A DNA stretch of 64,000 bases, taken from NCBI GenBank assembly GCA_030035585.1, contig CM057462.1, positions 68,854,734 to 68,918,733 on the forward strand, written 5' to 3'. The notes beneath the pieces are model-generated. The model was not told the origin of the DNA and searched no databases. It saw only the letters and a program-made list of their open reading frames with translations. The DNA comes from Dugong dugon (Eukaryota > Chordata > Mammalia > Sirenia > Dugongidae). This document shows, one piece after another, positions 1 to 12,700 of the stretch. The translations under genes and the position numbers were made by a program. How positions within the stretch are numbered: the first letter of the stretch is position 1; the number at the start of each line of letters is the position of its first letter.

Positions 1-189
1 AACTTTGTGCTTGAGAATTGACTGATGGCTTGTGGCCCCAGATGATCAGGATTCACTCACACAACCTCACAAAGTAGGCGAGGAAGGTGCTTCTCTAGAG
101 AACCCTGCCTCGGGTTAGAGTTGAGGTAACAGTACTTGGGATTTATCAGTTGAGCGGGAATTCAGGAAAACAGGGTAACTAACATGGTT

Positions 190-385
190 GAAAAGAACAT
201 CATGTTGGTACAGTAGAGGGTCAGCAAAAACAAGGGAAACCCTCAGTCCGATGGATTGACAAAATAGCCCCAACAAGGGACGCAAACGTACCAGCTGTCA
301 TAAAGATGGCACAGGAAGAGTCAACGTTTAGTTCCGATACACGTAAGGTCGCTGAAATGACAGCAACTAACAACAACAACAACAG
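190..385 (+). mobile_element. RTE/BovB-type LINE 3' end fragment
   Basis: The order of motifs (CAGTAGAGGGTCAGCA, then a run into CAGCAACTAACAACAACAAC) matches the last 190 bases of the longer RTE copy at 18177-19541. It ends in the family's typical AAC-rich tail. It lies in a CFAP57 intron. Confidence 0.75.
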
Positions 386-648
386 CATGGTTGAAGAAAA
401 AGGAAAACCAACTAACAGGGAAAGATCTAAGCTGGTTCTGTGCTGGCCATAGAAATGTGATCGTGCAGGCTCAACGTACCAGTTGGGGGGCTATGAAGAA
501 AGGGTTCATTCCAGAAGACACTGTGGGAACTAGAACAGAAATACCCTGGTTTCTGGGGCAACATTCCAACAAAAAGACTTGCGTTCTCAAGTGTCATTTT
601 CATCCACTTAGCTTCTTGTTCTGGACTCTTTTCCCTTGTTTTCTATAG

Positions 649-765
649 ATGGAAGCTGAACTGGAGCGTTTCCATAAGCAGAATACTCAACTGGAGCTGA
701 ACATCACAGAATTGTGGCAGAAATTAAGAGCCACTGATCAGGAGATGCGCAGAGAGAGACAGAAG
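649..765 (+). CDS. CFAP57: CFAP57 coding exon a (fifth from last)
   Basis: 117 bases, 39 codons, entered and left in phase 0. The acceptor is TTTTCTATAG ending at 648 and the donor is GTGTGA at 766. The translation starts [18 protein letters not shown] and ends RRERQK, a heptad-rich coiled-coil stretch. The ATG that opens it is internal to the protein and is not a start codon. Confidence 0.93.
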
Positions 766-3700
766 GTGTGAGGATTTTCTGAGTCTGGCAGTTCTTGGAT
801 ACAGAATCTGGCACCTTCTGCAAGGGGCAGCTGGCATCAAAGAGACAGTGCCAGCCCAGTTCTGAGAGTCATTTCCTATTTTAATCCATGCTCACTACTT
901 GCTCACAGCCCTGCCTGATTTCAGGCCCATGCAATGAATCCACCTGACACTATGAGATGATTTTGGGTAAAGTGATCAAGGGAATGGGAAGCCCCTTTCA
1001 TAAGAATGTTCATAGTAGTTAGGCTATTTGACCTGGGAAAAAACATACTCAGGTCATTTGTAGTATGTAATTAAAGACTTTGACTACCAAAGAATTGCTG
1101 AGGCTAGAAGTAGGTGATCCAAACAGTTAATACACTCAGCTTCTAACTGAAAGGTTGGAGGATTGAGTCCACCCAGAGGTACCTCAGAAGAAAGGCCTGG
1201 CGATCTACTTCCAAAAAAATCAGTCGTTGAAAACCTTGTGGAGCACAGTTATACTCTGACACACATGAAGTTGCCAGGAGTCAGATCAACTCATTGGCAA
1301 CTGAACTAGAGAAGGACCTCAAAGATCATCTGTTCTAGTCTCTTTGTATGATAAATGAGGAAAGTAAGGCCAGAGAGATTAGGGGGTTAAGAAATTTCAT
1401 CCAGGACCCATAGCCAGTTGGTACATACAGAGCCAGTACAAGAAAATAGGTCTTCTGGTCCTGGGCCAAGGCTTGATAAGCACCCTGTTTGTTGAATCAA
1501 ATGGAATTTTTCTGTCCTCCACATTAAACATTGACTCTGTACTAGGTTATGCTAGAAGCTGCAGGAATCCTGCCCTCCACAGACTTAAAGAGTATGAAAG
1601 GTGATTTGGGTCATGTACAAAATAATTATAATGCAAGGTACAAAAATGATGCAGTGTGTATAAAGAGTTATGGGAGGGCAGAGAAAGGAGAGGCTTTCTC
1701 TAAATCAGGTGTGGGGGGAGACGGATGTCAGACAAAGCATGATGGAAGAGAGAAGATCTAGGCCAAGTCTGCAGATGAATCAATCTGCCGAGTTTCATGA
1801 TTTTTTCCCCCACTGTCATAGTTTCTAGTGCTGCTGTAGCAGAAATACCACAAGTGGATGGCTTTAACCAACAGACATTTATTTTCTCACAGTTGAGGAT
1901 TCTAGAAGTCCAAATTCAGGGCACTGGCCCCAGGGGAAGACTGTCTGTTCACTCTGGGATGGAAATCCTTGTTTCAGTTTCTGTAACCCAAGCATTCTTT
2001 GGTTCCTTGGCAGTCTCCACGTGGCATCTGTCTTTGCCCCATTTGTGCTCACTTCTCTGTGCCTGCTCTGCTCTCTTTATGTCTCAAAAGTCGTTAGGTT
2101 TAAAACGTACCCTACACTGATACGGCCTTATCAACAAAACAAACCTCTATTTCCAAATGGAATTGCATCCACAGGGTCAGGATTCCAACACATATTTTGG
2201 GGGAACACAGTTCAGTCCGTAACACCCATCCACTCCTAGCAGTCCACTTGATTCTCTGGAAGGTGAACACTGGATGAGCTCACAAGAGGGACATGGAAGC
2301 CCCAGCCCAGGGATCTTCGAGAGAATCCATACCATCTGTCTTGGCTCAAAAAGGAATATGAGTGACCACTTCAACTTCCTTTAAGCTTTTAAGGCCTGTG
2401 GTCCTGAAATAAATCCAGAGCCAATAAAGGAAGCAGGCTGTATGGCCTCTCATGGAGGAAGCACCATGTAAAGTGTACAGGCCAGGTGCCCAGCCCCGGA
2501 CAGGTACACAGAAGGTTTAGTGCCTCCACTTCTCAGCTGTGTGCCCATCTCAGTCTCTCTGCCCAGTATGGCCCCTGGTGGTCACCTGGCAGTCCTAGAT
2601 GAGCTGTCTCTTGTCGCCTTCTGTTGCCATTAGCCTCTGCCTGCAGTGCTCGCCCCTACTTGGAGAAGGGTGTGCAGCACTGAGAGGTAAATGTTGCTGA
2701 TGGCAGGAGCGGGACTTGGAAGCTCTGGTCAAACGGTTTAAGACAGACCTACACAACTGTGTGGCATACATCCAGGAGCCCCGGCTGCTGAAGGAGAAGG
2801 TCCGAGTCCTTTTTGAGAAGTACGTGCAGCGGGCAGACATGGTGAGCTCAGCCTCCCCTCCCCACCTCCCTCCCTCGGGATCTCCTTCCTTGCTCAGTAT
2901 GCCCTTGGCCCCATCAGGTAGAGATCGCAGGGCTGAACACAGACCTGCAGCAGGAGTATTCCCGGCAGCGGGAGCATCTGGAGAGGAACCTGGCCACGCT
3001 CAAGAAAAAGGTGGTCAAAGAGAGTGAGCTGCACCGCACCGACTACGTCCGCATCATGCAGGTATCTGCGCGACCCCCCTGGCTCCCTCTGGACCCGAGC
3101 CATTGGGGACCAGAGAGCATGTCCAGGGCCACCCATTCTCAAGCCTTCGCAAGTGTCCAGGGGACCTCTAGCTTCCCCTAAAGCCTCTCTTTGGTTCCTC
3201 TTTTCCCCTCACCCCCCAAAGCTTGTCCTGGCTGTAACCATGGCCCTGAGCCCCACCAAGGGAGGTTTCTAGGCACGTCCATGCCCACTCCCTGCCCCAC
3301 CAGCACCTGTCCATTTTGCTTCCATTTTGCTGTATCTTTTTTTCTGCCCCATCTTTATCCAAAGCACAACTGTGTCCTGCCTCACTCCTCTCGTTGACCC
3401 CTGTTCCCTCTGGACCTCCGTCCATGTCACTTTAGCTCTCCTGAGTCACTCTCCCTCTGCTCCTCTCCTCTTTTTCTAACTCTTACTCCACCTTACTTCT
3501 TTTACACCTCTTTGTTCTGCTATCCACGTCACGTGATTCCTCTTCTGAACACACGCATCTCCACCTGCCCCATTTGACCTTTCTGGTGCCTCGTGTCCCT
3601 GCCCTTATCTCTTGGGACCAGAGCTAACCACACCCACCCTAAGAGTTGGCCTCACTCTTAGGTTTAATGAGCTCTCCACACCCACCTCCCAGGATCCTTC

Positions 3701-6700
3701 CGGGGCTGTTCTGACAGACTGACCCCATTACTGCCTGCCTCCACTTAAGCACATTTTTAGGACTGCCAGTCCAGATTCTTCTGCCAGATTTCGGTCTGGG
3801 TATCAGTATGGTCTGAGGCAATTAATGTGAATTAATATCAAAAAAGAACATCAGCATCACATTTATAAGGCATGTAGCATTTTATATTTACATCTCCTTA
3901 ATGCCACCGTTAAAATACTGGAATGAGGACGAGTGGCAGTTGGATGGAAACAAACCAGTTCCCAGCTTGGCCAGTCCACACACAGCTGGGTGGAGCACAC
4001 CGCAACTCAGGCCAGACCAGGCATGGCTGGTCTCGTGTCATCTAAAAACCAGTCCAAACCATCAAACTAGTGCCCTGTTTCTGGGCTCTGAAAGGAGGCA
4101 AAGACTCAGATAGCAGTGGATCCAATTGATGGGACCCTTATGCACCAGCAGCTGACACACAGAGCCATTGCTAAGGGCCTCAAGTTCCCCCCAAACACAG
4201 AGTCAGCCCACAGGGACTCTGGGGCACAGCAAGCTGGGCAGTGGGACCAGGACCCACTGCTGAGCAGGAGTCAGCCATGACATGGCCGAGCTCCCATCTG
4301 TGTCCTAGCACCACAGCACAGGCCTGCAGGGTCCTCCCAGGGGCTGGGTCCCTCTCTCCATGCCAAGTAGACACACCAAAGCAGATGTCATTCCTAAGAG
4401 AAGGCACAGAAAAGAAAATGGAAGCCCACAGGCTAGCCAGAGGGCACAGACATTAGCACAAGGATCCTCAAGCCAGGCACGCTACCCTCCTTGGCTCCCC
4501 CAGACCCCAGAGGCTGCAAGCCCACTCCTACTGGGCCAGTGTAGGGATTGGAGGCAGACAGCAGAGAAGACCCAAGCAGGGCTCCTGTCCAGCCCTACCA
4601 CTCGCCGATGGCTGGCAGAGGAAGCCATAGACAAGGGAAATCCCTGGAAGAAGGTGTTCTAGAGCAGCAGTCTAAACCTGTGTGCTGTGGAACCCTGTGG
4701 GTCCATCGAAGTGTCCCAGACAACTGCAGGGGGAGCTGGGAGGGGACACGAGAGGCACAGCTCTGCATCCCCGCTCCCTCAACCGAACAGCCTCCTTGCA
4801 TATTACATTGGGCTCTGGGTTTGCAGGAGGTTTGGAAAATTACCAACAACAACAACAACAAAAAAAAAACCTTTCAAGACCACTGTTCTGGATGATTAAA
4901 AAAAATGGTTTCCTTCTTTGATCTTAAAGGGCCAGGGCCAGGCAAGTTATCAGGGACCTTGCAAGCATGCCTGGGCTCACAGCACGTTCCCATCCAGGGT
5001 GGTAGAAAGCGTGTGGGCCTGTCCCTGTGCAGACCTGGATTTACCCTGCCTTAGCCGCTCCTTTGCCAAGAGACCTTGGATAAATTCCTTAACTTCTCCG
5101 GCACCACCCTCCCTACCTTTTAAATGCGGGAGAAAACACCAACCTCAGTGGCTTATGGCGAGCATTGAGTAGGATATCTAATGTAAAGCATTGAGAACTG
5201 GCCTGCAACAGAAAAACCAGTTGCTGTTGAATTGATTCTGACTCACGGTGACCCCATGTGTGTCAAAGTAGAACTGTGCTCCATAGGGTTTTCAGAAATA
5301 GGTCACCAGGCCTTTCTTCCAAGGTGCCTCTGAGTGGACTCCAACAGCCAACCTTTCAGTTAGCAGCTGAGCACTTAACCATTTGTGCCACCTAGAGACT
5401 TTGTTTTTGGATTTTGGTTTTGGGGACAGAATAGGTGCTCAAAAAATGCTATTTCCCTTCCCTTCTTCCAAGCAAAGGAACTACTGAAGAACCAAGGCAG
5501 CAATCCAGTGGGGGAGCCTGAAAGGTCATCAGGGGTGTCTGTGGGGCAGGGATACAGAGAAAGGGCAGGACAACTGATCTCAGATCCCCAGCAGTGGCCT
5601 GGGCTCCTCATACACTCGGTAGGACTGGTCAGGATTATGATGGGAACTGGCTGAAGCTGCGCCTGCGGATACAGGACCCCAGCACTTCAGTCCAAAAGGC
5701 GAGGAAGGCCAGGGTAGACATGGCATCTGAGAAAAACTCATTAGAAAGTAACTGCCAAAACAAGGTCACTGTCTCATTCATATATTCAGAGAGGAACGCC
5801 AGGCCTCCCCACACAGGCCTTCTTCAGCACACTTGCAGCTATGAAAATTAGGGCTGCTATGGAATACAGATATCTAGCACACACATTTTATTCATTCATT
5901 ACACATTCTTTGAGGGCCTGTTATATGCCAAGCTCTGCACCAGCCCTGGAGGATTCCAAGATGATTATGATAGCTTTGGAGTCCCTGGATGGTGCAAACA
6001 GTTAACACATTTGGATGCTAACCAAAAGCTAGAGGTTCAGGTCCACCCAGAGACCTCTCAGAAGAAAGGCCTGGTGGTCCACTTCCAAAACATCAGTCAT
6101 CGACAACCCTGCGGAGCACAGTTCTACTCTGACCCACGTGGGGTCACCATAAGTCACAATCAGCTCGACAATGATGGCAACTGGTTACTACCCTCAAGGA
6201 GCTCATACTATGAAATTTGAAACAAATACAGATAATCACTGCTAAATACAGTGTATCCATTGCTGTGCTCATCTTAGAAGTAAGGTTCAGTTATCCCTGG
6301 GGACTCATGGAAGGTTTCTGAGGGGAAGTGGCATTTGAGCTGAGCCTTGAAGGGTGAGTAGAGATGGTCACGGAGCAGCTGGGGGAAGAGCCCTCCAGAC
6401 AGAAGGACCAACCCTGAGAAAAGGCAAAGGCAAAGGGGGCAGGGGGCGGGGTGGTGGGACTGTGGGATGTTTGGAGACCCTTGAGTCATCTGACCTGGCA
6501 GAGCATGTGAACAGGGAGAAAGAGCCTGCTGGAACAGTAGGTTACTTTAGGGCCAGTGGTGTTGAAAAGGGCTTTCCATGCCACGCCAGAGAGCATAAAT
6601 GTTATACACAGGTGCCACCCAAGGTTTTCTTTTTTTTCTTTTTTTTTTTTTTTTTAAGTGGTTAAGGGTGCTATCTTTGTTTTGAAAAGGTTGACTCGGT

Positions 6701-9700
6701 TAGCAGGGTGGAAAAGTTGGTAGGGGAAGAGGCAGGTGGCAGGAAAACCCCTCAGGAGATGACTGCCGGGTTAGGGAAGGTGAGAAGGGCTTGGAAGGGG
6801 GAAAGTTGTGATGTCAGAAGATACTTCAGTGTACAAATGACAAATAGAAATGTCAGGTTAGATGTGAGAAGAAGATGGAAAAAGGAGCAGAGAAGGATTC
6901 CAGGATCGCTCATTTTGGCGGTTAAATATATGGTGACATCACTAACTATGAGTTCCAGAAAGGCAACACTGATGGAAGGCTTCCAAGTCCAAGGAATAAA
7001 TCTGTTCCCTGCTTTTTCCACGCTGCCAGGCCCTGCCATATTCTTAAAGGCGTCAATTCAGAGAATGCCAGTAGGGGGCGCCAGAGGCATTACCTTTTCT
7101 CTAACATGGCTGTCGTTGAAAGAATTGCCAGCGTTATCAGTCAGTTCCAGTCTGTGGCCCTCTGGCGTCGCTGTTGGACAAAGGCAGTCCTAGACAGCTC
7201 GGCATAGCCCTGTATTTTGAAAGCTTTCTATATAAACTATGAGGCACTGGTGCTCAGTGGTAAAATTCTCGCCTTCCATGCGGGAGACCCAGTTTTGATT
7301 CCCAGCCAGTGCACCTCATGCACAGCCACCACCTGTTTATCAATGAAGACTTGCGTGTTGCTCTGATGCAGAATAGGTTTCAGCAAAGCTTCCAGACTAA
7401 AATGCACTAGGAAGAAAGGCCTGGTGATCAGCCAATGTAAACTTTCTGTATCACAACGATCCAGCCAATCATGGTGATGGTGCAGGAACCAGGCAGTGTT
7501 TCAGCCAGCTGTGCATGGTGCTGACTTGACAGCAGCTGACAACAGCTATATAAACTGACCTAAGTGTTTCCAGCCAGTCTCTCTTATATACACCAAGAAT
7601 TGGCAGTTTATAGACCTCAGGTGAGATTTCCACTGCAGCAAAGTAGCTGAGTGGGAGTCTGGAGGTTAGGAGAGGCTTTTGTAGGCCATCCTGACCAGGG
7701 AGGGATCAGGAATAGAAGGTTCAGCAAGGCTGTTGTGTTCACATTTTTAATTCACAAAGCTACCCAAAGTACATACAGATGATCTCAGTGTAACCTCTGT
7801 ACTCAGGACACAGACTACCCTGGAAGACACTCTTTGAGGAGCCCAACTTGCACCTACTGGGGCTTCCTTGGCCGCCATTCTTTGTGAGGTATTGGAATAG
7901 AGGTGATGTAAATGGGAAGTGGAAAAGCAGAGTCTGGGAGGCAGCAGGCATGGAGGAACAAGGCACTCAGGAGGCAGACACAGCTGAATTAAAATCCCGG
8001 CTCTCCCACTATGCACTGCCTCGGTTACCTCATATGAAAATGAGCCTAATAATAACTTCCTCGTAAGGTTGTTGTAAGGACTAAATGAGGTAATGTATGC
8101 AAAATGATTGACACATGGCAGGGATTCAATCAATCCTTGCAGTTAGGATTGCTCTTGTTGTTGTTGTTGTTATTATCATCAAGCTTTTAGTGCCTCAGAT
8201 TCTGCTTGCTCCTTCTTGCCTCCAGCCTGGAACACTCTTCCCCAAATCACACCTCCCCTGAGAGCCTTCCTCACACTGGGTTGGGTGCTCCCACCTCAGG
8301 CTCTCCTGGTACAGTACTTTCCTCTCATGGCATCTCTGTGCATTGAATCAGCTGGGCATCCCATGCAGGCACAATGCCCAGTGCATAGTAGGCTTTCAGG
8401 AACTAGTTCTTAGGTGAATTTTTTGAATGAATGGATGAACAGAACTAGGGAATCCAGACTGTGTTGAGTCATAGGCTTTGATCACGCTCTAGCAAAGACT
8501 GAATTATGCTCTGGAGGCCCATTTAGGTGACAAGGCATCACGGAGGTGTCGAAGGCTGGCAGTGGGGTCAGAAGCAGGCATTCATGCAAAAAGGTACCAG
8601 CGTCAGTGATGTCAATCGTGGTGACAGTTGTAGAGGGTGGAGAGGGTGGGGAGAAACCAGGGCAGGGGCCTCACTTGGGGTCATTATAACAGTAAAGGGA
8701 GAAATGCCAAGTACCTCAGGTTGTTACACAAATGCTAGTTATGAATCATAGCAGGAAGGATGAGCACAAGATTCAAATCAGACTTAAAATCGATAGGATT
8801 CAGGGACTAAATGCATGGGGATGACCAAGAAGAGGAAGTAATTAACAATACAAACTGAGAGGACTGGGGAAATGGTACTTTCAGTTTCTACTCTTTATTA
8901 TGATTATTATTATTCCTTTATTGAATGAGGCAGGAGAAGTGAAGCTAAATGAAGTCAACTAAAAGGAGGTGTGGAGAGAGAGACTCTTAACAAGCAACTA
9001 CCCCCACTCATGAGTACCTGTGGCTCTCCTAAGACCATCCCTTCTGTTCTGGTATTCCCTACCCCACCTGTCTTAGTCATCTAGTGCCACTGGAACAGAA
9101 ACACTACAAGTGGATGGCTTTAACAAAGAGAAATTCATTCTCTCATAGTCTAGGAGGCCAGAACTCTGAACTCAGGGTGCCAGCTCCAGGGGAAGGTTTT
9201 CTCTCTCTCTTGGCTCTGGAGGAAGGTGCTTGCGATCAATCTTGCCCTGCTCTAGGAGCTTCTCAGCACAGGGACCCCAGGTCCAAAGCATGTGTGCTCC
9301 TGGCTCTACTTTCTTGGTGGTAAGTGGTCTCCATGTCTCTCTGCTCAATTCTCCCTTTTATATCTTGAAAGAGATTGACTTAAGACACACTCTAATGTTA
9401 TAGAATGAGTCCTGCCTCATTAACATAACTGCCACTAACACACAGGAAAATCACATCAGATGACAAAATGGTGGACAATCACACAATACTGGGAATCATG
9501 GGCTAGCCAAGTTGACACACATTTTTAGGGGACACAATTCAATCCATGACATTCCACCCTCTGGCCTCCCAAAATCATGTCCTTGCCACAGGTAAAACAC
9601 ATTCACCCCATCGTATCATACCAAAACTCTTAACTCCAAATCCAAAATCCAAAAATTCCTCTTCCTCTGAAATCGAGAATACAGGTTATCTGCTTTCAAA

Positions 9701-12700
9701 GTACAATGGTGGAACAGGCACAAGCTAGACATTTCCACTACAAATGGGAGAAACTGGAGAGGAAGAAGGGATAACAGGCACCAAGCAGGTCAGCAGAACA
9801 CATTACATTAGCCATCAAGGCTTGAAAATAATCCTCTTTTCTCTGAGACCATTTAGACAAAGGCCCTGCCCTCCAGACTCTAGGTATTGACCATACTATC
9901 TGGACTCTTAGTGGAGGCCCCTCAGCCCTGGGCTTCAATTCTGCCTTCCAGGCACACTGGAACAGTAACTCTGCTCCCTCTTCTTTGTTGTCGTTGTTGT
10001 TAGGTGCCATGGAGTCAGTTGCGACTCATAGCAACCCTATGTACAGCAAAACTAAACACTTCCAGGTCCTGAGCCCTCCTCACAATCGTTGCCATGCTTG
10101 AACCCACTGTTGCAGCCACTGTGTCAATCCATCTCGTTGAGGGTCTTCCTCTTTTTCACTGACCCTCTACTTTACCAAGCATGATGCCCTTCTCAGGGAC
10201 TGATAACATGTCCAAAGTATGTGAGACGTAGTCTCGCCATCCTTGCTTATAAGGAGCATTCTGGCTGTACTTCTTCCAAGACAGATTTGTTTGTTCTTTT
10301 GGCAGACTGTGGTATATTCAATATTCTTCATCAACACCATAACTCAATGGTGTCAATTCTTCTTTGGTCTTCCTTACTCATTGTCCAGCTTTTGCATCGT
10401 CTGAGGCGACTGAAAACACCATGGCTTGGGTTAGGCACACCTTAGTCTTCAAGGAGACATCTTTGCTTTTTAACACTTCAAAGAAGTCTTTCGCAGCAGA
10501 TTTGCCCAGTGCAATGGGTCATTGGATTTCTTGACTGCTGCTTCCCTGGGAGTTGATTATGGATCCAAGTAAAATGAAATCCTTGACAACTTCAATCTTT
10601 TCTTTGTTTATCATGATGTTGCTTATTGGTCCAGTTGTGAGGATTTTTGTCTTCTTTATGTTGAGGTATAATGCATACTGAAGGCTGTGGTCTTTGATCT
10701 TCATCAGTAAGTGCTTCAAGTCCTCTTCACTTTCAGCAAGCAAGGTTGTGTCATCTGCATAATGCAGGTTGTTAATGAGTCTTCCTCCAATTCTGATGTC
10801 CCTTTCAGCTTCCTCGGATTATTTGCTCAGCATACAGACTGAATAGGATACAACCCTGATGCACACCTTTCTTGACTTTAAACCATGCAGTATCCCCTTG
10901 TTCTGTTCAAATGACTGCCTCTTGATCCATGTACAGGTTCCTCATGAGCACAATTAAGTGTTCTGGAATTCCCATTCTTTGCAATGTTATCCATAACTTG
11001 TTATGATCCACACAGTCAAATGCCTTAGCATAGTCAATAAAACACAGGCAAACATCTTTCTAGTATTCTCTGCTTTCAGTCATGATCCATCTGACATCAG
11101 CAGTGATATCCCTTGTTCCACGTCCTTTTCTGAATCCAGCTTGAATTTCCAACATTTCCCTCTTGATGTACTGCTGCAGCTGCTTTTGAATGATCTTCAG
11201 CAAAAATTTACTTGCGTGTGATATTAGTGATATTGTTTCATAATTTCTGCATTCAGTTGGATCACCTTTCTTGGGTTGAGGCATAAATATGGATCTCTTC
11301 CAGTTGATTGTCCAGGTAGCTGTCTTCCAAATTTACTGGCACAGATGAGTGAGCACTTCCAGTGCTGCATTCATTTGTTGAAACATCTCAGTTGGTATTC
11401 AGTCAATTCCTGGAGGCTTGTTTTTCGCCAGTGCCTTCAGTGCAGCTTGGACCTCTTCCTTCAGTACTATCGGTTCCTGATCATATGCTACCTCCTGAAA
11501 TGGTTAAATGTCGACCAATTCTTTCTCATATAGTGACTTTGTGTATTCCTTCCATCTTCTTTTGATGCTTCCTGTGTTGTTTAGTATTTTCCCTGTAGAA
11601 TCCTTCAACATTGCAACTCGAGGCTTGAATTTTTTCTTCAGTTATTTCAGCTTGAGAAATGCCAAGCATGCGCTTCCCTTTTGGTTTCTAACTCCAGGTC
11701 TTTACACATGTAATTATAATATTTTGTCTTCTTGAGCCGCCCTCTGAAATCTTCTGTTTAGCTCTTTTACTTCATCATTTCTTCCATTTGCTTTAGCTAC
11801 TCGATGTTCAAGAACAAATTTCAGAGTCTCTTCTGACATGCATTTTGGTCTTTTCTTTCTTTCCTATCTAGAAACTGAAAGAACCATTTCCCCAGTCCTC
11901 TCAGTTTGTATTGTTAATTACTTCCTCTTCTTGGTCATCCCCATGCATTTAGTCCCTGAATCCTATCGATTTTAAGTCTGATTTGAATCTTGTGCTCATC
12001 CTTCCTGCTATGATTCATAACTAGCATTTGTGTAACAACCTGAGGTACTTGGCATTTCTCCCTTTACTGTTATAATGACCCCAAGTGAGGCCCCTGCCCT
12101 GGTTTCTCCCCACCCTCTCCACCCTCTACAACTGTCACCACGATTGACATCACTGACGCTGGTACCTTTTTGCATGAATGCCTGCTTCTGACCCCACTGC
12201 CAGCCTTCGACACCTCCGTGATGCCTTGTCACCTAAATGGGCCTCCAGAGCATAATTCAGTCTTTGCTAGAGCGTGATCAAAGCCTATGACTCAACACAG
12301 TCTGGATTCCCTAGTTCTGTTCATCCATTCATTCAAAAAATTCACCTAAGAACTAGTTCCTGAAAGCCTACTATGCACTGGGCATTGTGCCTGCATGGGA
12401 TGCCCAGCTGATTCAATGCACAGAGATGCCATGAGAGGAAAGTACTGTACCAGGAGAGCCTGAGGTGGGAGCACCCAACCCAGTGTGAGGAAGGCTCTCA
12501 GGGGAGGTGTGATTTGGGGAAGAGTGTTCCAGGCTGGAGGCAAGAAGGAGCAAGCAGAATCTGAGGCACTAAAAGCTTGATGATAATAACAACAACAACA
12601 ACAAGAGCAATCCTAACTGCAAGGATTGATTGAATCCCTGCCATGTGTCAATCATTTTGCATACATTACCTCATTTAGTCCTTACAACAACCTTACGAGG

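Larger units (their letters stand above)
766..2706 (+). other. CFAP57 intron with SINE and LTR insertions
   Basis: 1.9 kb intron. It holds a SINE copy (1108-1302), an ancient MIR-like segment near 1305-1445 and an MaLR-like LTR (1815-2226). Outside these nothing was recognised. Confidence 0.85.

Noticed and set aside
7239..7320. A functional tRNA-Gly gene
   Set aside because: It is continuous with a SINE body and enclosed by target-site duplications, and several stem positions are altered.
8216..8751. Two open frames of 65 and 74 codons repeated exactly at 12008-12543
   Set aside because: They are identical only because they lie in the inverted-duplication arms; the content is MIR/L2 and unique intron DNA with no protein-like character.
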